Assembly (NCBI GenBank): GCA_037447655.1
Contig: JBBHKE010002839.1
Location: 64,001-113,865 of the forward strand
DNA from: Zygnema cylindricum
Lineage: Eukaryota; Streptophyta; Zygnematophyceae; Zygnematales; Zygnemataceae
Reading direction: 5' to 3'
Length of the DNA: 49,865 bases
Part shown: positions 1 through 10,114 of the stretch, one piece after another
How positions within the stretch are numbered: position 1 is the stretch's first letter
Layout of the letters: every line of letters begins with the position of its first letter
Notes under the pieces: generated by a model
Databases searched by the model: none
Seen by the model: only the letters and a program-made list of their open reading frames with translations
Told to the model about the DNA's origin: nothing
Program-made: the position numbers and the translations under genes

Positions 1-990
1 ATGTTTTCCTAATTTGCATTGGCTCACATAGTGGAAATTAGGGATGACATTCTGCAAAAATGCATATCATTTTTTAGTGATATAAGTTTTAAGGCTGGAG
101 TTGGCATTAAGGCTCGACATTTGAACAATTTTATTAAAAGGTAAATGACAACAACAGGCGATGTTCCCATGAATCGTAATTCTATGCAAAGATCTTAGGC
201 TCGCACCGACTGAAAAGACTAAAGTTTCTTGCTTCCCACTATTTCTCCCACGATTTCCAATCTTTCTCATACTATTTCTCAAGATATTTCTCACACCATT
301 TCTCAAAATACTTCTCACACTATTTCTCAAAATACTCTCACACTATTTCTCAAAATACTTCTCTCCCTAATTTCAACATGTATAAAAAATTACAAAAGTA
401 ACTGATATTTCAGCTCCCCCGTGGTGCTGACCGTACATTGTTGTCTTCACAAACACCCTACAACAAACAGAAAAAGACAAAAAGTTACAAACTTTCGAAA
501 CAAACTATATCACTATACATTCCTACAGGAGATATACAGATGTCAGATTAAATCATGCAGACAACAAAAAAATTTTGGCAATACATCATTTTTGGTTTTG
601 TTTATTTTTAGCAAGAGTGACGATTCGTCAAAAAAAAAATGTGATGAGAAATCATTGAGTTTTTCAGAGCATTTTTTGTAAAATTAGAAGCTAAGAGATG
701 AAATTACCAATTAGAGACGACCAATTTTATATTACATTTACGGCAAAGTCATGATTACATGTATTGTATCAGAAATCACTGAAAAGATTCCCGATGTTTT
801 TAATAGTTCAAGGTTTCTTACCACGTGAAATGTTTTTGAAACAATAATGCGACAAACACATGCGTTGCCTTTCTTTTGTTTTTGTTTTTGATTTAGACTT
901 TATTTTTGTTTTTGACTTTGTTTAGACTATCCTATGTTTTTAAATTATAAATCAAATGGTTCGATAAATTATGAAACACACTGAAAGAGC
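1..990. other. AT-rich left edge, no gene recognised
   Basis: No conserved coding segment is visible on either strand. Short open frames here are low-complexity. The only clear structure is a 24-bp tandem repeat at 263-362. A gene could run off the left edge, but nothing supports one. Confidence 0.5.
263..362. repeat. 24-bp tandem repeat, about four copies
   Basis: Four near-identical units of the form TTCTCACACTATTTCTCAAA follow one another with one-base slips. The opposite strand gives an Arg/Asn-rich open frame that is a by-product of the repeat. Confidence 0.9.
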
Positions 991-1060
991 CTAAATCATA
1001 ATGAAATATTCACAGGAAATGAATTTCCAAACTCCCTCCCTCGCACTCTTCAAACTAATT

Positions 1061-1224
1061 GAAAGAGAGAGAGAGGAGGGTAAGGGAGGGAGAGGGAGGG
1101 AAAGGGAGGGAGAGTGAGGGAGAGGAAGGTCGAGAAGGAGAAGGGGGAGAGATAGCAAGGGAGAGAAAGAGGGTGAGAGAGAGGGAGGGAGCAGGAGGGA
1201 AAGGGAGGTAGGAAGAGGGGGAGA

Positions 1225-1282
<58 letters not shown>
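1061..1282. repeat. GA/GGGA purine tract
   Basis: The plus strand is almost purely purine: mixed GGGA and GAGA units, ending in an uninterrupted (GA)n run from about 1229. A pyrimidine tract follows at 1561-2245, so the two arms are complementary. Confidence 0.95.
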
Positions 1283-1285
<3 letters not shown>

Positions 1286-1560
1286 CTTGGATAAGCCTCC
1301 AACAAAAATGTTTCCATATGTGAAAACAGTTGTTCTCAACTTCAATGGAAACATTTGACAAGTCTTCTCGGTACATCATTTCTTTCCCCTTTTCTTTCAC
1401 TTCATATTATTTTATTTCTCTTTTCTTTCACAGTATATTATATTTTTTCCCTTTCCTCATTATGGAAAAAAGAAAACAAAAAGGCATGGAAACCGAGCCA
1501 CATTTTTTGAGATACACTAGCCCACATCACAAACATATTTTAGATGAGGCTCTTATACCG

Positions 1561-2245
1561 AGGCTTCCCTCCCTCCACTTCCCTCTTCCTTTCTGCATAC
1601 TCTCCCTCTCCTTCTCCCCTCCCTCCCTCTCCTTCCCCCTTCCCTCCCTCTCCTTCCTCCCCTCCCTCTCCCTTTTCTACTCTCTGCCCTCTTCCCTCCC
1701 CTTCCCATGCCTCCTACCTACATCCGCTCTCCCTCGAACTCTGTCTCCCCCATAGGTGACAGTTGCACTTGCATCTCTCCTCCCTCCTCCCTCTGCCTCT
1801 CCCTTTCTCCCCCCCGCTCCCTGTCCATCACCCTCTCTCCCTCTCCCTCTCCCTCTCATGCCCAAGTGCCAGTCCCATCTGCATCTCCTCCCAGTCCTCA
1901 CTCCGACCCTTCCCTCCCTCCTCCTCCTCCTCCCTACCCTCTCCATCTGCCTCTCTCCCTCTCTCTCTCCTTCCCAATTGACAGTTCCATCTGCGTCTTC
2001 TCCCTGTCCTTCCTCCTCCCCTCCCTCCCTTCTCCTTCCGTCCTCTCCATCTTCCCTCACTCACTCTCCCTCTCCCTCTCCCACCCCAGGCGAGAGTCCC
2101 TTGTGCATCGCCTTCCTCCCCCTCCCTCTCCCTCTCCCTCTCCCTTTCCCTCTCCCTCTCCATCTCCCTTTCCCTCTCCCTCTACCTCTCCCTTTCTCTC
2201 TGCCTCTCCCTCTCCATTTCCCTCTCCCTCTCCCCTCCCCCCCCA
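1561..2245. repeat. CT-rich tract with a roughly 110-bp minisatellite
   Basis: CCCTCT-type repeats are interrupted five times by a conserved core. Each core resembles CCCAAGTGACAGTCCCATCT and is followed by TGCATCTCCTCC. The cores start near 1747, 1859, 1972, 2083 and 2241. The last copy runs to about 2275, just past the tract. Long Ser/Pro/Leu frames here come from the repeat. Confidence 0.85.
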
Positions 2246-2345
2246 AGTGAGTGTCTCACCTGCATCTCCTCCGAGAGCTCTCCTGTGACTGCCAAAGCAT
2301 AACATCCGGGCACCGATCGACCTGTATCCCCCCTTCTCTCCACCC

Positions 2346-2790
2346 CTCAAAACTTGCCACGTGGCACTATTCACTTCCACCTCTTGTCTCCCTCCACTTC
2401 TCAAAACTTGCCACACGGGACTACTCCATGTATATGTACGAAATTGTTCAAATCGTACGCCGTCGCGTTTTTTTGACATCTGCGTATGCCGGAAAATATT
2501 TACGCAATTATATATTATTATATTTTCTGTACTTTTAAATTTAAAAATGTACGGAATAGTACAGATCTGACAGTCCGTACATCACACTATTTAAAAGGAC
2601 ACTAAATTACAGTTATGGACTGCATTGAGCTGGGTACCTCAAATAACGTGCAAAAACATTTAGCGTACTTTATTCTATTTGAGAATTTGCCCCAAAAAAA
2701 GGGGTACCCCAATTAGCGTCATGTACGCTAATAGCGATTCACGGTGTACCTCTCGTCTCCCTCTACCCCCTCAAAACTTGCCACACGGCA
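2346..2790. repeat. three copies of a CTCAAAACTTGCCAC motif
   Basis: CTCAAAACTTGCCAC followed by GTGG or ACGG occurs at 2346, 2400 and 2770, each preceded by a CT-rich stretch with CGTCTCCCTC or similar. Copies two and three are separated by a segment that includes an inverted-repeat element end at 2746. This suggests that a tandem array was split by an insertion. Confidence 0.7.
2637..2746 (-). mobile_element. truncated MITE of the CACCGTGAATCG family
   Basis: The right end reads CGATTCACGGTG followed by TA, the terminal signature shared with the other family members in the window. Read on the minus strand, its interior (CGCTAATTGG, then GCAAATTCTCAAATAGAAT) matches the element at 26612-26830. 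No matching left terminus is visible, so the copy is probably truncated. Confidence 0.65.
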
Positions 2791-2799
2791 AATACTCTC

Positions 2800-3449
2800 T
2801 CTAAATCAGGACGAGACGCAAAAAACAAAAAAAAAGGTTTTTCCTTAAGGAATCTCTAAACTGTGAATCGGTTTCGAAAAAAGTTTTTTTGTTTTTTTTT
2901 TTTTTAGGATTTATATCAGTTTTATTGATTGGTATTCAGTTCCAAATGACGACGCTGTTTTTGAAACTCCTCGTAACTCTCAAAACTATTGATGAGATAA
3001 CTACAATTATAAGGTAATTACAATTATGAGATAATTACAATTGTGACATCTGTCCCAATCCATAAATTCGATTCGCTTCCCATTCATTACCAGATTCCAA
3101 CCCGACTAAACTTAATAACACTGAAAAAGACAACAGTGCTTTTTTTACCAAAAATAATTAACTAACGTTAGTAACAGTAATTTGAGTGGGCCTGAAATAC
3201 GCCATACCATCAAAAGCCTAAATGAGTGTCATAAACACTAATATTCTGCATTCACATTCACAATTCCAAATTTCTAATTAATAAGAAAAAGGTGTACTGA
3301 AAGAAAAAGGTCTAAAAGGTGTACATTGCTTACCACTATTAAGTGTGGGTTGTGTTGACAAAGCCAAAAAAAAAAAACACTCACAATCCACACAAATTTC
3401 GGCATGTTTTGCCCTTAAATAATATTTTCTAATTGCCTCTAAAAGAATC
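2800..3449. other. AT-rich spacer, nothing recognised
   Basis: The stretch holds A and T runs and two short copies of AAAAGGTGTAC at about 3290 and 3314. The missing last exon of SPT4 would be expected on the minus strand in this direction. I could not find its conserved Tyr-Val-Pro-Pro-Lys ending here. Confidence 0.4.
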
Positions 3450-3645
3450 ATTAAACGGATTTAGATTATAAATAGTTGTGGACCACACTTATAATGGTAG
3501 GTCATGTATGGATTGAACTCAACAGGATTTTGTAAAATCCTTTGAAAACCATTCAACTAACTGTAGTTCATAAATAGTGTGCTCTAAAAACCACTTAATA
3601 AACAAACATTAGTTCATAAACAGTGTAGAGAGCCACACTCATGGG
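3450..3645. repeat. degenerate tandem repeat downstream of SPT4
   Basis: Three diverged units share TTCATAAATAGTGT and a flanking ACCACTTA/ACCATTCA stretch. They start near 3450, 3547 and 3592. The region may still lie within the SPT4 transcription unit. Confidence 0.6.
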
Positions 3646-4118
3646 GGTAGACAATATAAACTTGACCGGATAAGACAAAAAAAGAGTTATTAATGTGAAA
3701 CTAGATCCAGTACATCAAATTAGGGTTGAGGCAGAATATTGTGGATAATCAATGATAAACAGTTAATAGCATAAATGTGAAACTCGGAACAGTAACATTA
3801 ATTTAGGCTTGCCGCAGAATGCTATCAGTACTTATATTTATGTTTATGACATAACTTATGCGGTTGAGTAAAAAAAAAGAAAGACCAAATAAGTATCTTT
3901 AATTGTAACAGTACTGAAAGTATAAAGAATTGATTATTCTTGTCTCTATCTGCAGTCAGGCATAAGCTATAGCAAAAGGTCAAAATTGTTACCATTGTTA
4001 ACATCGTAACTTTTAAAGAAGTTGAAGTAAAAGGCAAAATAGTGTGTATTTTGTGGTGTTACAAGAAGGATAAGAGGTTTATAAGAAAAGAAAAGAAAAA
4101 GGGAAAGTAGTTTCTTAC

Positions 4119-4965
4119 TTATTTTGAGCCATTTGGCACCCCAGCTGGATTGGGGATCCATGGAAGAAATAACCCTGCAAGGAATTCTTTGCCTTCTTTT
4201 TGTTAATTGTACAATAAAAAAAATAAAATCATAACTTATACCACCCTATCCAATTAGAATCCACCAAAATTTAACCAAAAATGGAAACTGTTCGTACCCT
4301 TTATACCCAAACAAAATCCCAAAAAATATTCCTGACGGCATAATTATCATCAGTAATATAGCCATCATTATCACCACAAGAGGAAAAAAAAAAAAAACTA
4401 AACTAAACAAAAGAAAGGTACATATATTCTGAGGAAAACATCTGAAGATAAAACCGCCTAGACACATCCCAAACCTCCCAACCCACATAAAAACCTTAAA
4501 AAGGCCTAAAAAAATCCTAAAAAAAAACCTAAATAACAGTCTTACCCAGTAAATTTCGTGGTCGTACATTCTATCACCCGATCATTATCTCCAGTCATTG
4601 CAAAAAAAGGACAATTTTCACAACCTTTTTCTCGAAACTGCAACAACAAACCAAAACCGTTCCATGCTTGTTAAGCCCAAAAACCTAAAAACCTCAATCC
4701 TTTGCCACAAACTTGAAAGCAAAAACCCTCAAAATCAACAAAACTAAAGCAGATATAGGTGCCAAAAAAACAAGAACTAAAACAGTCCAGAAAAGCAGGG
4801 AAAAATGAGACAAAAAAAACAAGTTTTTTTTATTTTGCTTTTTCAAATTATATTGTTCAAATTATGAAGTTCAACCTGTTCGTAAGTTTTAAGAAGGCCA
4901 CATCGGAGACAAGCGCGAAGACTTCGAGGACCCAAGTCGGTCGGAACTTGGGCTGCACCAGCCAT
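4119..4965 (-). CDS. SPT4: transcription elongation factor SPT4 (C-terminal exon not found)
   Basis: SPT4 is the small zinc-finger partner of SPT5 in the DSIF complex, which binds RNA polymerase II and aids elongation in the nucleus. Three exons read in phase on the minus strand: 4876-4965 (start codon in GCCATGGC), 4546-4637 and 4119-4174. They give about 79 residues. The Cys4 zinc site is complete: C19 and C22 in CLRC, C36 and C39 in GCENC. Next come CPFFAM, a TT..F.G stretch and VISSMDPQSSWGAKWLKI, the conserved core of the family. Splice sites are CAG acceptors and GTTGAA, GTAAGA and GTAAGAAAC donors. The family normally has about 115-120 residues, so some 35-40 C-terminal residues (a PGCY-type motif and a basic end) are missing. 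I saw no good candidate between 2800 and 4118. Either the last exon is distant or diverged, or the copy is incomplete. Confidence 0.85.
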
Positions 4966-4999
4966 GGCCGCCTTCCTCTTTCCCACTCCCTCCTTCGAT

Positions 5000-5780
5000 G
5001 AAATAAACGAAAAAATAAGCTAACTGCAAAAAAAAAAATCGCAAAACATGGAGTTTTTTTCTTTTATATCCTTCAGTTTTCACTTCGACAACCTAAGAAA
5101 GTTTCATGTAGCAGAAAGAAAATCAAAAGAAATGAGAAAAATGAAGGAGGAATCAACCGATAGAGACGGGGTCAAGGAGAGAAGGACAAGTAAAGTAAAA
5201 AATACATCATGAAGATTTTCGGTCACCCAAGTATCGTTTCACAACATAAAAAAAAAAAAAACCGGAGTAGTTGTTTAAAAGAATCACACTTGTTTAAAAA
5301 AATAAAAATAAATTACTTAAGCGAAAGATAAACATGGCACGCCATGAAGATATGTTTGGGAGGAAGATTAGGGCTGAGAGACAAATTTAGGAGTGAATGC
5401 AGGTAAAACTAACACTCTAACCCTAAACCCTAAAATTTACAAAACCTCCAACATAGGCGGATAAAAATCAATTAGAAAGCAGCCATAATTATGTAATAAA
5501 GACATGATCACAAACACAAAACGTATGTCAATATTAAAGATATCTGAGGACTGATCAAAGAACTAAATTTGACTTCAGTCTTAATTTCACATTCAGAAAT
5601 TACCATTCAATAAACAACATTCAGCAAATAACATTCACAACATAAAAAAAAAAAAGTGAAAAAAACATAATGGAATTGATTATCTCAATTTTCTGCGGCG
5701 TCCTTCCTTTCCTCTCTTCTTCTCAAATTCTCTCTTTCTCTCTCTCTTAAAAACCCTCCAACCAAATTTTCCTTCTCCCA
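5000..5780. other. upstream region of SPT4
   Basis: AT-rich sequence between the SPT4 start and the transposon-rich block to the right. It contains two telo-box-like AAACCCTAA units and ends in a CT-rich tract. No open frame resembles a known protein. Confidence 0.4.
5418..5434. promoter_or_regulatory. telo-box pair upstream of SPT4
   Basis: CTAACCCTAAACCCTAAA contains two overlapping ACCCTAA units. In plants, telo-boxes (AAACCCTAA) occur in promoters of growth and translation or transcription genes. This pair is about 450 bases upstream of the SPT4 start. That it is functional is inferred. Confidence 0.4.
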
Positions 5781-5781
5781 A

Positions 5782-5903
5782 GTCTATCTCTCTCCCTCAC
5801 TCCCTCCCTCCCTCTCACCCTCCCTCCCTCCCTCCCTCCCTCCCTCTCACCCTCCCTCCCTCCCTCCCTCCCTCGCTCCCTCCCACCCTCCCTCTCCCTC
5901 ACC
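5782..5903. repeat. CCCT/CCTC pyrimidine repeat
   Basis: Nearly pure CCCT repeats with a few CTCACC interruptions. Confidence 0.9.
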
Positions 5904-5977
5904 TATTCATGTCACGCAACCATCCGCCCTATCAGTACGTGGGACCCGTTTTCCTCCAGGGCAGATTGTACTCGTGC

Positions 5978-6060
5978 CACGTGTTCCTCTAATCTCCTTC
6001 GCTAAAACGTCGCCTCTGTGCCACGTGTCGTTACGAGATTGTGCAAATTGTTGCCACGTG
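5978..6060. promoter_or_regulatory. cluster of three G-boxes
   Basis: GCCACGTG occurs three times: CACGTG at 5978-5983, 6022-6027 and 6055-6060, each followed by T. G-boxes bind bZIP and bHLH factors in plants. The nearest start codon (SPT4) is about 1 kb away, so the target gene is not obvious. Confidence 0.5.
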
Positions 6061-6199
6061 TACCAAATTCGAAAGACCCGGACCTCATCAGTCATCAAGA
6101 AAAACAATAAAACGTGCCCCATGGCAAATCCGGCCGTTAAATAACGGGCTTCCGTCATCTCATGCCGGTTAGCGTACTGACGGTAAAGAAAGTACAGTA

Positions 6200-7046
6200 C
6201 ACCGTGAATCGCTATTAGTGTTAATGGTTTTTTCGCCATTTAAGGGAATGGCTACATCAGGAGGTCTCTGTAATAGTACGGACAGAAAAAATTCTGTATT
6301 ACAGCGGCTTCGGTTACATCGCGTATCGTCTGTAAATAAGTTTTTGCATACGTGTTCCGATTTGAGTGGTTCCACGTAAGTCGACGATCAAATATCTAAA
6401 GTCGTCAAAGATTTGGAAGCCGACCATTTTCGTATGTAAATCCGTACTTACGTATTACGTACGTGTACTTTGCAAGTGTACCGCGTCAATGTACCTCAGA
6501 GATCTCCTTCACTCTGCTGACTTTCAGGAAAAAACCGTATTTCTTTTCGGCAAAGATTTTACGGTCACCTTGTCCGAAGGCACGAGACTTTGGGGGCGTG
6601 TGAAAATTTTCATTTTTCATCGACGCACGTGTGTATAGTCCAGGTGTAGCGAATTGAATGGTTCTGTATTGGTGAGCCCACCTCGATTGCTTCGCAGATG
6701 AAGACCAAAATGTAATCGGACGGTCGATGTCTTCTCCCGGATGCTTGGAGGATCGTAATCTTATTTTCTGTAATGTTGTTTTCAAGAAACTCACAAAAAC
6801 ACAGTACGGCATGGTACGGGCAAGTACAAAATTCTGTATTAAACCTCAATTTTTCGTTGTAACCACACCCTAAAACATCTTTTCTCCGTACACACTTGTC
6901 CGATTTTCAATCTGAGACCGCCAATCGGAAGCTGATATTCTAATATTTCAATCGAAACCGTCAGATCCACAATCCGACAAGTGTGTACGGAGTAAAGATG
7001 TTTGAAGTGGCGAAAAAATTATTAACACTAATAGCGATGCACGGTG
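6200..7046. mobile_element. CACCGTGAATCG-family inverted-repeat element, 847 bp
   Basis: The ends are CACCGTGAATCGCTATTAG and its inverse (one mismatch), each next to TA. The terminal repeat extends about 45 bases, through TTTTTTCGCCA. Near the right end lies a second inverted repeat built on CCGTACACACTTGTC (6880-6990). No transposase frame is visible, so it is a non-autonomous element with TA target duplication, possibly Tc1/mariner-related. Confidence 0.8.
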
Positions 7047-7111
7047 TACTGTACTGTAAATTTCGGTACAGAACTGTACTGTGATCTACATTAATAATGT
7101 ATTATTGTGTT

Positions 7112-7567
7112 CCCACCGGAGCATTTCCCATTCCGATGAATTTCCGAATTAGATAATAATATGAAACTTTTAAAATCCTTTGTACGTGCGAAACTTTCTT
7201 TCTATTTGTCGAATGGCGATCCTTTCATTCATGGCCTATTCCACCGGAAAAAAATTAACTTCTGCAACAGACGGACGTTGGAATAATGTACGACTTTCTA
7301 TGAAAACCGTACAAACGAGCATCCTTTAAATATTGACGGATGTAGAAGTCGGGTTAAAGTAGCGTATTTCGCCGAAAAGCTGACGTAGCCAAAACAACTT
7401 CGAACGGCTACTTCATTGCACTCGCGCGAAATAACTGCAATTTTTGAACCACCGTCGTCGTCCTTCAAACATTCAATACTGCAGATATATTTTCGCGCCT
7501 ATGTTTGATGACGTCGAAACGTGTACGTTTTCCGATGAGTTATCGGAAAACCAAATGCTCCGGTGGG
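7112..7567. mobile_element. inverted-repeat element with CCCACCGGAGCATTT ends
   Basis: CCCACCGGAGCATTT at 7112 has an exact inverted copy ending at 7567, and further similarity (TTTCCGAT) follows inward. I see no clear target-site duplication and no coding capacity. Superfamily unknown. Confidence 0.65.
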
Positions 7568-8141
7568 TATAGGCTATGAATTAGGGTGAACCTCTATCAG
7601 GCGAAAAGTGAGGTTCATTACTGTACAAAATGCATTTTCGTACAGGTTCAACTCATTTTTGTACATGGCCGTACTATTTTTTTTTTATAAAACAAGTTTA
7701 CTATAGATTCGATAAGATTCTCGAAAAAAAATGGCGAATTTTTCCACCGTCCGATTTTGAATTTTTGACACAAACGCCCCTTCTATCCAGTATTTTGCGA
7801 GTCTCCTCAACTTTCCTCAATAGGAGACTTGCCACCTACTGGACGCGTCTATTGGTCCACTTGGAAACAAAAAGGTATCATCCACGGCGGACGAGCGATG
7901 ACGACCTCACAATTGACAAAGGCCATGTGCCTTTGTACAAGACGGATTTGAAAGCGACGAGGTGGTCTTTGCCGGAGGATATCTCTTTGACGACACTTTT
8001 CCTTCGTGGAAAGGACTTTGCATATAAAACATAACGGCAAACGATAAAGTACAAATTTTCGTTTTGAAAATGATTTCGAAACGGTTGGTACAACAAAATG
8101 ACAAGAACGTACAATTTGTACATTCGCGTAGCTCTGATTAG

Positions 8142-9575
8142 TAGTGTTGTGTATCGGTAAGGATTTGTCGATAACCGATATGGACCTTTTCTCCGGTACC
8201 CGATAATCGATATATTGGTACGATATATCACACTATCAGTATTATCGCCGATAAATACTCGATATTTATCGGTTTTATCGGCTATAACACCGATATCGAT
8301 AACTATCGGCGATAATTGTACGGACCGTGCAATTAAATGTTTATTCCGGGCCCATAAACAACCCTATCTACACGAGATGTACCAATCATATCCGCAAAAG
8401 TACACAAAAGTATACTAGCCGCCATGAAATGCATGCGGTTTTGATGCGGATCATAAAACGATGTACCTTTCACATCCGACGCCATGGCTTTGTCCCTTTC
8501 TTCCTTGGGATCCACTGGGGACCTGCCACGTGTCAATCTGTTGGCATTTTGGCATAAGCTGCCAAAAGAGCCATTCTGGGATGTCTGCACCATAGTTCAA
8601 AAGTAGGTGAAAGTAGGCCCATACAATATGCCTATTGTATGCAAAACATACAATATGCCCTTAAGACCCATATTGTATTGGTCGAAAAAATGAAAAAAAA
8701 TAGTTACAGGGTTGAGTTGCACATGGATCGATAGAGAATTAAACGTCATATCTAAATTTTGAAAAAAAATCGGACAAAAAAAAAATCTATGTGAGTTTTG
8801 AGGTAATTTTTTTAAACCGTCAGATTTAGACGATCGGGCGGTCACTGATCAAAGTAGCGATCTAAGAAGATCACATGAAAAGCCCATAACACAACTTACG
8901 AAAGGACTATCTGTCATATTAGCGTCTACAAATTTGAACGTCCGCGTGGTTTAGTTCGCTAAAAAATTTCGTCCGTCGGCGTGCGCTGAACTATGATCAT
9001 ACGTCAGATTCGTACGTCCGTACAAGAGTGTCCACATCACACAACCATACAGTATGCCTACTCTACGCGAGTTTAGTGCCAAGTTTTGTGCACCTACCAA
9101 AGGCCTACCATAAAAACGCCTACTTTTGAACTATGGTATGCACTCACGCTAGTCGTCTGCTCGTATTTTCTCATTCCAAGTTGTCCGTTCGATTCCGGCG
9201 GCGTGTAGAATGTTATTTTGCGTCTGTTGTACTTTTACCGATCCATGTTCACCAGTTTGTCGATACAATTCCGTAAGTTGCCGTAAAATTCCTGTTCAGT
9301 TATCCGACCAACTTTTATGTGCTGCGCTGTTCGTAATAAATCGCATTTAAACAGAGACAGATTCGTATATGTGGCATGCCACGCTATATAAAGTAAATAA
9401 TATAATACAGTATGTTATAAAGTAGTATTGTATGCATACTATATTTTTTTAAGTTATCGCCGATATGGAATTTGTTGGTCTCGGAGCGATATATCGGGAC
9501 CTCTGACTGTTCGAGAACCGATAACAATCGGTATCGGTGTTATCGCGATAAATTTTTTACCGATACACAACACTA
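8142..9575. mobile_element. hAT-like element, 1434 bp, perfect 8-bp target duplication
   Basis: TAGTGTTGTGTATCGGTAA at the left end has an exact 19-base inverse at the right end. CTGATTAG flanks both sides (8134-8141 and 9576-9583), the 8-bp duplication typical of hAT elements. The subterminal parts are full of TATCG/CGATA motifs in both orientations. It holds another element at 8590-9136 and no transposase frame. Confidence 0.88.
8590..9136. mobile_element. inverted-repeat element nested in the hAT-like element
   Basis: CCATAGTTCAAAAGTAGG at the left is matched by its inverse ending in GAACTATGG at 9136. Both ends then share TAGGCC-type sequence inward. The interior contains repeated CATACAATATGCC. 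No clear target duplication was found. Confidence 0.7.
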
Positions 9576-10036
9576 CTGATTAGATGTTTTAATCTGCGTT
9601 CGTCCGTACATACGCCGTCAAGATTTTGTGCTTTTCGAATCTTTCATGATTCCCGGCCGGTTGAACACGATCTTACGTGGTTCGAATCCCAGCCAGCACG
9701 TAAGCAATATTTGCCTCGCTGGCACTACCCGATGGAGAAGTGTACTGCCAGTAAACTTGGCCGTACGATTACTGGGAACGCCTGATGGAGGTTCACCCTT
9801 ATGGAACAATTAAAATATAGTACAGTAGTACGATAAAAATAGAAAATCTATCTATGTACTTTCTTATGTACATAAAGCGTACTTCTCAGTAAAGTACAGT
9901 AAAGCACAAGAAAGTACAGTACCGTAGATTACTGCGCCGTAAACTGAACAGTTTTTGGTTTTCAATATTTCCAAAATAATTTGAAAACTTTCAAAATGTA
10001 GACTTTCTGCCAACCTGTGTAGCGTTGGTTCATTGA

Positions 10037-10108
10037 TTAGGGTTAAGGGTTCTGCTTTTCACTGTTGTATTGTACTCTGGACTGCAAGTTGCCTCCTTCC
10101 GCCACGTG
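10037..10108 (+). promoter_or_regulatory. telo-box and G-box in front of RPAC1
   Basis: TTAGGGTT (reverse of AAACCCTAA) lies at 10037-10044, and CACGTG within GCCACGTGGC lies at 10103-10108, seven bases before the RPAC1 start. Telo-boxes are known in promoters of plant ribosome-production genes, which suits a Pol I/III subunit. Function is inferred from position. Confidence 0.5.
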
Positions 10109-10114
10109 GCAGCC

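Larger units (their letters stand above)
7584..9798. mobile_element. Harbinger-like element with TTA duplication, host of a hAT insertion
   Basis: The terminal repeats GGGTGAACCTCTATCAGGCG and its inverse (one mismatch) are flanked by TTA at 7581-7583 and 9799-9801. The TTA duplication and GGG start fit PIF/Harbinger or Tourist-type elements. Removing the nested hAT-like element leaves about 770 bp. No transposase is recognisable. Confidence 0.75.

Noticed and set aside
1330-2288. Long Ser/Pro/Leu-rich frames on both strands
   Set aside because: They are translations of CT or GA repeats. The same applies to frames at 13627-13941, 39153-39844 and 41159-41502.
4246-4569. Hydrophobic 107-residue frame on the minus strand
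   Set aside because: It is the second SPT4 exon in another frame running into a T-rich intron.
4690-4712. Possible copy of the SPT4 exon 2 acceptor
   Set aside because: About 15 of 22 bases match by eye, too weak in AT-rich sequence to claim.
9679-9690. GGTTCGAATCCC, a tRNA T-loop or pol III B-box-like motif
   Set aside because: The bases around it do not form a T-stem, and no matching anticodon or acceptor arms are visible upstream. It lies inside the Harbinger-like element. Not a tRNA gene.
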